Shown: piece after piece, positions 58,268-64,000 of the stretch
How positions within the stretch are numbered: the stretch's first letter is position 1
Layout of the letters: the number at the start of each line of letters is the position of its first letter
Origin: Phycicoccus sp. HDW14
Lineage (GTDB): Bacteria > Actinomycetota > Actinomycetes > Actinomycetales > Dermatophilaceae
NCBI RefSeq assembly: GCF_011383005.1
Contig: NZ_CP049935.1
Location: forward strand, 1,984,001-2,048,000
DNA: 64,000 nucleotides
Direction: 5' to 3'
Made by a program: the position numbers and the translations under genes
The notes under the pieces: generated by a model
What the model was told of the DNA's origin: nothing
What the model saw: only the letters and a program-made list of their open reading frames with translations
The model's database searches: none

Positions 58268-59196
58268 TCAGAGTGTGAATCGGAAGAAGCTGAATCCGGG
58301 GTAGACGGCGAACAGCACGGTGACCGGGAGGATGAGGAAGACGACCGGGACCATCATCGCGATCTCCTTCTTCCCCCGGCCTCGAGCAGGGCGCGCCTCC
58401 CCTCCTCGCGGACGTCCTGGGCCTGGGCCCGCAGCACCTCGGCGAGGGGCGTGCCACGCTGGACGGCGACGACGACCCCGTCGACGAAGCGCCGCAGGCT
58501 CGGCAGGCCGGTGCGGTCGGCGAGGCCCTGGAGCGCGGTCGGCAGGTTGGCGCCGGCCCGGGCGTCGGCGAGGCAGCGGCGCAGCTCGTCGGCGAGCTCG
58601 CCACGTGAGAGCCGGCAGACCCGCTCGAGCGCGCCCACGGCCCCCTCGCCGGCACCGACTGCGAGCGCGAGCAGCTCTGCGACGGTGGGGAACTCGGCGA
58701 GCATCCGACGCTCGCGGCGCACGGCGCGGGCCGTCAGGAGGTAGTCGGCGCCGGTGACGCCGAGCCCGAGCCCGATGGCCGTGAGGAGGACGACCGGCGC
58801 GACGGACCCGTCACGCAGGAAGGCCAGGACCGTGCCGGCGGTGCCACCCACGACTGCACCGGCTACGCCCCACAGCACCTGTTCGGCCCGGAACCGGTCG
58901 ACGTCCGGTGCGAGGCCGGCCCGCAGCTGACGGCTGCGCACCGAGGCCGAGCCCCCGAGGACGCGTTCGATGCCCTGACCGAGCTCGCGCACCAGGGGCG
59001 CCGCCACCGTGGACAGCACCCCCCTCGACGCCGAGTCATCGAGCAGCCGGGAGGGCCGCGGGGTGTCGCGCAGGTAGGGCAGGACCCGCTCGGCCAGACC
59101 GTGACGACGGTTGCGCGGCAGCCCGGTCCACACGAGCAGCAGCCCCAGGCCCGCGACGAGGCCGAGCAGGGCGCCGTCACGCACCAGGCCGCTCAC
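58268..59196 (-). CDS. tadC: TadC-like pilus assembly membrane protein (one apparent frameshift)
   Basis: One base added in the C run 58373-58377 gives a 309-residue protein ending PGFSFFRFTL. It has a first membrane helix (LLGLVAGLGLLLVW), a cytosolic region and the GspF/T2SSF domain: RMLAEFPTVAELLALAVGAG, LADARAGANLPTALQGLAD, RFVDGVVVAVQRGTPLAEVL, and a final helix pair (IAMMVPVVFLILPVTVLFAV). It forms the inner-membrane platform with TadB. GTG 59196 overlaps the tadB stop. Confidence 0.9.
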
Positions 59197-60061
59197 CGCA
59201 GCACCCGCTGGTCCTCGGGGAGGCGGCCGATGCGCACCATCAGGGCGTAGGCCACGACGGTGACGACGGCCCCTGCGAGCAGGACGCCGGCCCCGACGCC
59301 CGACGAGTACGCGGCGACCGACTCGGGGTTCGTCGAGAGCATGGCGAGCACGAACCACGGTGCAGCGACGGCCAATCGGGCCGCGTTGACGGTCCACGAC
59401 TGGCGGGTCTCGAGCTCGGCCCGCGTGCGCGCGTCCTCGCGCAGGAAGCCGGAGAGGGTGCGCAGCAGGCGGCCGAGGTCGCTCCCGCCGACCTCGCGGG
59501 CGATCCGCAGGCTCTCGACGAGACGGTCGCCGACGGGGTCGGCCAGCCGGTCCTTGAGCCGGTCGAGGCAGTCGGAGAACCGTCCGGTGAGGCGGTAGTC
59601 GTCGGCGAAGCGGCGGAACGGCTCGCGCAGCTCCTCCGGGCCACGCGTGCCGAGTTGGCCGAGCGCCTCGGGCAGGGCCATCCCGGCTCGCACGGCAGAG
59701 GTGATGTTGTCGACGGCCTCGGGCCACAGGTCGCGCAGCAGGGCCCGCCGTCGGCGGGCGCGACGGCGCACGAGGGCCACCGGTGCGGCGCCGGCGATCA
59801 CCGCGAAGCACGCCGCGATGGGCAGGACTCCGACGGTGGCCTGCACGATGGCGAGCACGAAGCCGGCCGCGATGACGCAGGCGACGAGGAGGCTGCGCAC
59901 CGTCAGGCCCGAGAACCCGGCCTGCACGACCTCGTCGTGGAGGGCGCGGCCGAGCCCCGGGCGGCGGGAGCGGCGGGACTCGCCCGGGGTGGGGACCCAG
60001 CAGCTCCACCACACGAGGAAGACACCGACCCGAGGGTCAGGCCGAGGAGGAGGCCGGTCAT
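59193..60061 (-). CDS. tadB: TadB-like pilus assembly membrane protein (one apparent frameshift)
   Basis: After one base is added in the CCC run 60029-60031 the protein has 289 residues. It begins MTGLLLGLTLGVGVFLVWW, with two N-terminal helices, then a T2SSF domain (LLRDLWPEAVDNITSAVRAG, MALPEALGQLGTRGPEELRE, SLRIAREVGGSDLGRLLRTL) and two C-terminal helices. It is the partner of TadC. Its ATG at 60061 overlaps the tadA stop in ATGA. Confidence 0.9.
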
Positions 60062-60675
60062 CCGCCACTCCTCGCGAGCAGGGCCGCGACGTCGTACCCG
60101 GCCCGCTCGTAGCGGTCGACGTGCGGCGGGAAGCCGTCGGCGCGCACCAGCTCCCCGCCGCGCCGGACGAAGAGGTCGGCGATCTCGACGACGTCCTCCT
60201 CGGCGCGCCCCGGGACGGCGGCGATCTCGCGCACCGTGCGCCGGCCGTCGCGCTCGAGGGCGGCGTGGACGACGAGGTCGATCGAGGCCGCGACCGTCGG
60301 GACGACGAAGCGCGCCGACACGTTCTCGCCCGCCAGAAGGGGCAGGGTGCACATCTTCGTCACGGCCTCGCGCGCGCTGTTGGCGTGGATGGTGCACATG
60401 CCGGGAAGACCGGAGTTCAACGCGATGAGCAGGTCGAGGCTCTCGGCCTGGCGTACCTCGCCCACGATGATGCGCGAGGGCCGCATCCGCAGCGCCTCCT
60501 TGACGAGGCGGCGCAGCGGGATCTCGCCCGTGCCCTCGAGCGACGGCTGCCGGCACTGCATCGCGGCGACGTCGCGGTGCGGGATGCGCAGCTCGAAGAC
60601 CTCCTCGCACGTGACGACCCGCTCGCGCGCGGGGACCGCGGAGGCCAGGCAGTTGAGGAGCGTCGTCTTGCCGAC
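60058..60675 (-). pseudogene. tadA: tadA (CpaF) pilus ATPase, 3' part, cut by an integrative element
   Basis: The 205-residue remnant begins inside Walker A (GKTTLLNCLASAVPARE) and continues with CEEVFELRIPHRDVAAMQCR, the Walker B region PSRIIVGEVRQAESLDLLIA, and CTIHANSAREAV. These belong to the secretion ATPase that powers pilus assembly. The codons for the Gly-rich loop before VGKT are missing. At 60676 the sequence changes, and the first in-frame stop (TAA) lies at 60684-60682, just inside the element. The 5' part is expected beyond the element's right end, outside this window. Pilus assembly is probably abolished unless the element excises. Confidence 0.85.
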
Positions 60676-60690
60676 TTGTCGTTAGTGTGC
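60665..60690. other. Left attachment-site junction of the integrative element (attL)
   Basis: Host tadA coding sequence ends near 60675 (CTTGCCGAC on the plus strand) and element sequence begins (TTGTCGTTAGTG), with the recombinase ATG at 60695. The crossover lies at the codons for the Walker A glycine and lysine, a highly conserved stretch that suits a serine recombinase target. The exact core cannot be set without attR. CTTGCCGACT recurs at 60770-60779 within the recombinase gene. Confidence 0.6.
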
Positions 60691-60694
60691 CCCC

Positions 60695-62086
60695 ATGCCG
60701 ATCGCCCCCGCCATCTACGCCCGCATCTCCCAGGACAGGGGCGGTGAGGGCCTGGGCGTGCAGCGCCAACTTGCCGACTGCCGCGCCGAGGCCGAGCGTC
60801 GCGGGTGGCCGGTGGCTGTGGAGTACGTAGACGATGACACGTCGGCGTACAGCGGGAAGGCCCGTCCGCAGTACCGGGCGATGCTGGACGCGATCCGTGC
60901 CGGGGACGTGGACGCGGTGGTGGTGTGGCACATGGACCGGTTGCACCGCAGGCCGATTGAGTTGGAGGAGTTCGCCGACACCTGCACCCGCGCCGGAGTC
61001 AAGGACGTGGTGACGCTGCACGGTGAGTTCGACCTGGGCAGCGGTGACGGGCTGCTCGTGGCGCGACTGATGGCAGCGGTCGCGGCGAACGAGTCGGATG
61101 CGAAGTCTCGGCGCACGAAACGCAAGCAGCGCGAACTGGCAGAGCGGGGCCTGCCCTCCGGCGGAGGGATGCGACCGTTCGGCTTCACCCCGGATCGGCT
61201 GCACCTGGACGACACCGAATCGGCCGCGATCCGCACCCTGGCCTCCCGCCTCTTGGCCGGTGAGCCATTGGTGAGTCTCGTGCGATGGCTGCAGGACAGC
61301 GACATTCAAACCGTGACCGGCAAGGAGTGGCGCACCCCCACAGTGCGCAACCTGCTGCTGTCACCCCGGATTGCCGGGCTGCGCGAGCACCAAGGTCAGG
61401 TCATCGGCATGGCCGCGTGGCCCGCGATCATCACCGAAGAAGACCACGCCCGCATCGTCGGGCTCTTGACGGACCCCGCCCGACGTACCAACCGCAGCGC
61501 CCGCGCCTACCTACTCTCCGGGCTCCTGCGCTGCGGCAAGTGCGGCTCCAAGATGGTCACCGGACGCACCCGGGAACGCCGCCGCTACATGTGCCGGACC
61601 GGCCCGGACTTCGGAGGCTGCGGCGGGACGATGATCAGCGCCACCGTCGAAGAACTCGTGGCCGAGGCCGTGCTCTACCGGCTCGACACGCCCGAACTGG
61701 CAGCAGCCATCGACGGCCAGCAGCGTGACGACGAAAGCAGCGCCGCCCTGTCCGAGTCCATCGCCGCCGACGCCGCGCAGCTTGACGAGCTCGCAGGTCT
61801 CTACGCCGCAAAGGCCATCACGGGACCGGAGTGGGTCACCGCTCGCGCGGCCATCGACGCACGGATCAAGGCCAACCGGGCGCGGCAAGCCAGCCAAGCC
61901 GGCTCGACCGCGTTAGCCGGCCACATCGGCAACGCCACCGCCCTACGCCGTGAGTGGCCGCAGATGAACCTCAGCCGACAAGTCCCCATCGTGCGGGCGC
62001 TCATCAGCCACATCACCATCCACCCCGGCACCCCAGGAGCGCGGACCATCGACCCGGCCCGGGTGGGCATCACCTGGCGCGTCTAG
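60695..62086 (+). CDS. Large serine recombinase (integrase)
   Basis: The 463-residue protein has an N-terminal resolvase domain with the nucleophile S12 in IYARISQDRGGEG, VWHMDRLHRRPIELEEF, and LLVARLMAAVAANESDAKSR. The recombinase domain follows (GMRPFGFTPDR, ESAAIRTLASRLLAGE, VRNLLLSPRIAGLREH). A zinc ribbon has LRCGKCGSKM and CRTGPDFGGC. The C-terminal part is helical with a coiled-coil-like stretch. It catalyses integration and, with a directionality factor, excision. A TAGTGT sequence seven bases before the ATG suggests a leaderless transcript starting at the element's edge; this is tentative. Confidence 0.95.
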   Translation: MPIAPAIYARISQDRGGEGLGVQRQLADCRAEAERRGWPVAVEYVDDDTSAYSGKARPQYRAMLDAIRAGDVDAVVVWHMDRLHRRPIELEEFADTCTRAGVKDVVTLHGEFDLGSGDGLLVARLMAAVAANESDAKSRRTKRKQRELAERGLPSGGGMRPFGFTPDRLHLDDTESAAIRTLASRLLAGEPLVSLVRWLQDSDIQTVTGKEWRTPTVRNLLLSPRIAGLREHQGQVIGMAAWPAIITEEDHARIVGLLTDPARRTNRSARAYLLSGLLRCGKCGSKMVTGRTRERRRYMCRTGPDFGGCGGTMISATVEELVAEAVLYRLDTPELAAAIDGQQRDDESSAALSESIAADAAQLDELAGLYAAKAITGPEWVTARAAIDARIKANRARQASQAGSTALAGHIGNATALRREWPQMNLSRQVPIVRALISHITIHPGTPGARTIDPARVGITWRV

Positions 62087-62263
62087 GCGCAGCGGGCGGG
62101 GAGCGGCCGCGCTGCCGCGCTTGCGCCCCTCCCCTCCCGCTTCCGCCGACAACGTAGCCACCTGACGCAGCACAACGGGATCGGACACGAACACCGGCAC
62201 TCCCGAGGCCTCACACGTGGCAGCCACCCACGCGACCAGGGCCTCCCGTTCTAGCCGCGCCAC
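61943..62263 (-). CDS. Small hypothetical protein downstream of rep
   Basis: The frame starts at GTG 62263, overlapping the rep stop at 62251-62253. Its first 50 residues read plausibly (EREALVAWVAATCEASGVPV, then FVSDPVVLRQVATLS), an amphipathic helical small protein. The rest becomes Gly/Arg-rich and runs antisense to the recombinase 3' end for 144 bases to a stop at 61943. The first half is probably coding and the 3' end is uncertain. Function unknown. Confidence 0.4.
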   Translation of the reverse strand: MARLEREALVAWVAATCEASGVPVFVSDPVVLRQVATLSAEAGGEGRKRGSAAAPRPLRLDAPGDAHPGRVDGPRSWGAGVDGDVADERPHDGDLSAEVHLRPLTA

Positions 62264-63054
62264 TGGACCCACACCGCCGGAGGCCCCTGCCAGTCCACGG
62301 CCTCATCCGAGGACCAGAACACATCCGGCGGGCCCCCCATCGCCCCCGCTGCCGCCTCTAGGACCTCATCCCGCGACGCACCTTGCAGCAGCACCTTTCG
62401 CGGCGTGTACCCCTGCGCAACGTCGAAGCGATGCAGCCCCCTGGGTCGCCTCACCCCGGCCGCGTCGTCATCGAAGGACTTGCCCACGTACTTCGACAGG
62501 TACCCGGCCGCCTTGCGCGACTGCGCGAACGAACCCGACCCCACCGGCAGGTCACCCAGCAGTTTGATGTGGACGAACCCGTGCCCCCACGCCCGGTCGA
62601 TCTTGCCCCGCGCGATGAAGTCCCCCACCGCGAAGTGCAGGTGCAGGCCGTGCCCGGACTTGTGCCACTCCGGCACCCACACGTACGGGAACGGCTTGCC
62701 ACCGGTCTCAGCGCGCAGCCTGCGGAAGAACACCCCCACGTCTGCCCGAGCCTGCCGAGGGTCGTGCACCCCAGACCCCGCATAGGTGAGGGTCCCCAGC
62801 CGATTCAGCCCGTTTGCAGCGCAGTAGCGCCGCATCCGCGAGCGAGCACGCCGACCAGCCTCCTCTCGAGACCGCTCAGGGTCCGCAGCCGGACCACACC
62901 GCACACCCGGCGGACGCGGTCGAGATGACACGAAGCCACCCCCCGCCTCCCCCGCAGCAGCACACAGGGACAACTGCCACCCCTTGAAGATCGGTGGCTC
63001 ACGCAGCACTGACGACGACACGACGAAACGCTCCACAGGACGAAGGCGAAGCAC
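62251..63054 (-). CDS. HUH rolling-circle replication-type protein
   Basis: The 267-residue protein has the motif order of rolling-circle Rep enzymes. Motif 1-like RLGTLTYAGSGVHD is near residue 85. GHGLHLHFAVGDF holds the HUH motif (H138 and H140), which binds the metal. Motif 3, AAGYLSKYVGKSF, carries the nicking tyrosine candidates Y185 and Y189. KPFPYVWVPEWHKSG precedes HUH as in related actinobacterial proteins. It probably nicks the element's origin for replication after excision, or for mobilisation. The start GTG 63054 is the most upstream plausible one. The region upstream on the plus-strand side holds repeats that may be its origin. Confidence 0.8.
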   Translation of the reverse strand: MLRLRPVERFVVSSSVLREPPIFKGWQLSLCAAAGEAGGGFVSSRPRPPGVRCGPAADPERSREEAGRRARSRMRRYCAANGLNRLGTLTYAGSGVHDPRQARADVGVFFRRLRAETGGKPFPYVWVPEWHKSGHGLHLHFAVGDFIARGKIDRAWGHGFVHIKLLGDLPVGSGSFAQSRKAAGYLSKYVGKSFDDDAAGVRRPRGLHRFDVAQGYTPRKVLLQGASRDEVLEAAAGAMGGPPDVFWSSDEAVDWQGPPAVWVQWRG

Positions 63055-63502
63055 CCGGACATGCGAAAGACCGGGAGCCCTTGGCTCGACCGGTCTCGTG
63101 TCGTCATCAGGGCGACCTCAGACCCCTGCGGATGGGCCTGCTGCCGTAATCCCGTCACCCTGCAAGTCGGTTTTGGACGTCTACACCTGCGTCCGGCTGT
63201 GACTGCTTTGCACCCCGTGGCCAGGGAGTTCTCCGTAGTAGTTAGTTCGCCCCGGTCAGAGGCGCCGCCCCCAAATCACAGCACGCGAACTACCCGCGTG
63301 TCACCTCAGCCGTTCGGCTCACCTTCTCGGCCGCCGACCCGCCGCGCCAGTCTCTGACGGCTCCCCCGCCCGTCAAGGGTCCGCTACGCCGCTGCGCGCC
63401 CTTGACCGGCTCCCCCGCCGCTCAACGACAGCCGCTATGGGTCGCCAGCCTCCCTGTGGTCACGATGACGAGTTGTGTTGCTAGTTCAAGTCAAGACCGT
63501 CG
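63055..63502. other. Non-coding repeat-rich region of the element
   Basis: No gene is supported between the rep start and the end of the 63.5 kb gene. The stretch is lower in G/C near 63180-63300 and contains the inverted and direct repeats listed at 63359-63419. It probably holds the rep promoter and a replication or transfer origin. Confidence 0.5.
63359..63419. repeat. Inverted repeat flanked by direct repeats (candidate origin)
   Basis: GTCAAGGG (63372-63379) and CCCTTGAC (63399-63406) form an 8-bp inverted repeat with a GC-rich 19-base loop. GGCTCCCCCGCC occurs on both sides, at 63359-63370 and 63408-63419. Nick sites of rolling-circle systems are often in such hairpins with nearby direct repeats. 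It is about 300 bases upstream of the HUH gene. Confidence 0.45.
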
Positions 63503-63997
63503 TCACCGGCGCTGCCTCCATGCCAAGAGCGCCCGCTCTCGCCCTGCTGCGAGAAGTCGTCTCGTGAGTGAGGCAGCCTCCCTTCCGTCGACCGGCTCGT
63601 GCACGACAGGGATTGACACCGAGCGCGGCTCTAGATGCGGCTCAATAGAGCCGAACATATTCGCGCCAATGTCTTTCACGTAACCCCTTCCGGTGGACAG
63701 TTCCTCCGGGTGTCGCAGGCATCGCGCGGCGAACTCGTCGGCAAATGGGCCAAGCTGCTCGTCAAGATAGGTAGTCAAGTAGTCCACGTGTACGAAGTCA
63801 ATCGCGGCAGAGCGCCCCTGGTCCCGGGAACTGGCCCCGGTGGCTGGCTCGTGGCGCATTAGTCGCTGCCACTCAACACGTTTCAGTACGGTCTGGCCGG
63901 ACTCATCCAGGTCGGCTCGAAGCATAGGGGCATCGATGACGGCAAGCGGGACTGCAAGGCTGGCCCGAAAGTAGTAAGCGCTGGACGGCGGACGCAT
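63503..63997 (-). CDS. Hypothetical protein, possibly 5'-truncated by the window edge
   Basis: The frame gives 164 residues from ATG 63997, but it may start beyond the window. It contains SAYYFRASLAVPLAVIDAPM, then LKRVEWQRLMRHEPATG, FVHVDYLTTYLDEQLGPFAD and VHEPVDGREAASL. There is no membrane segment. The composition is less G/C-biased than the chromosome, consistent with transferred cargo. I do not recognise a family. The VPLAVIDAPML-type strand followed by acidic residues recalls nuclease-like cores, but this is too weak to assign. Confidence 0.5.
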   Translation of the reverse strand: MRPPSSAYYFRASLAVPLAVIDAPMLRADLDESGQTVLKRVEWQRLMRHEPATGASSRDQGRSAAIDFVHVDYLTTYLDEQLGPFADEFAARCLRHPEELSTGRGYVKDIGANMFGSIEPHLEPRSVSIPVVHEPVDGREAASLTRRLLAAGRERALLAWRQRR

Positions 63998-64000
63998 CGC

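Larger units (their letters stand above)
60676..64000. mobile_element. Integrative element with serine recombinase and HUH Rep (right end outside the window)
   Basis: From the tadA junction to the window end the sequence holds a serine recombinase facing inward, a minus-strand Rep-like gene, a repeat-rich non-coding region and a lower-GC unknown gene. Codon use past 63.0 kb is less G/C-biased than in the chromosome. No capsid, portal or transfer ATPase is visible, so it may be a plasmid-like or mobilisable element rather than a prophage; cargo beyond the window could change this. Confidence 0.8.

Overview
The window is high-GC actinobacterial chromosome. Gene content (tadA-type pilus locus, HelR, DUF3039, DUF2510/RDD, pyruvate carboxylase, FtsEX with an M23 partner, RF2 without a frameshift) and the tmRNA tag ADSKRTDFALAA suggest Micrococcales, possibly an Intrasporangiaceae-like genus; the family assignment is inference. 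GTG starts and 4-base ATGA/GTGA stop-start overlaps are common.

Layout. 1-2 kb: 5' end of homogentisate dioxygenase, two small coupled genes, and a DinB2-type Y-family polymerase with a non-aromatic steric gate. 2.3-12.8 kb: a secreted RHS toxin (Hint plus WHH nuclease tip) overlapping a SUKH immunity gene, facing a secreted FG-GAP/DNRLRE-like protein across a promoter region with paired palindromes. 12.8-23.5 kb: methionine aminopeptidase, HelR, an unknown gene coupled to fumarylacetoacetase, RDD and DUF427 proteins, an amino-acid permease, 4-hydroxyphenylpyruvate dioxygenase and a divergent Lrp/AsnC regulator. Homogentisate dioxygenase, fumarylacetoacetase and HPD together give a dispersed tyrosine-degradation set. 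23.5-34 kb: Tat-exported 5'-nucleotidase, DEAD/DEAH helicases, secreted M43 protease, a cluster of hairpin repeats, YqgE, malic enzyme and VanZ. 34-43 kb: SIMPL protein, YgjV-like protein, pyruvate phosphate dikinase, tmRNA and pyruvate carboxylase; with malic enzyme these form a pyruvate/C4 node. 43-53 kb: DUF2207 protein, smpB, M23 hydrolase, ftsX, ftsE, prfB and a large unknown membrane protein. 53-56 kb: gluconate permease and kinase with a divergent GntR regulator. 56.2-60.7 kb: a striking (XXS)n repeat protein, then a Tad pilus operon whose ATPase gene is cut at the Walker A motif. 60.7-64 kb: an integrative element with a serine recombinase, an HUH Rep protein and lower-GC cargo running off the window.

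Quality warning. Fourteen genes need a total of 22 single-base insertions to be read through. Every site is a short G/C run that appears one base short, and each repaired gene becomes a full-length family member. This points to base-calling or assembly error rather than gene decay. Coordinates of those genes are given as one span, with the break positions in the entry.
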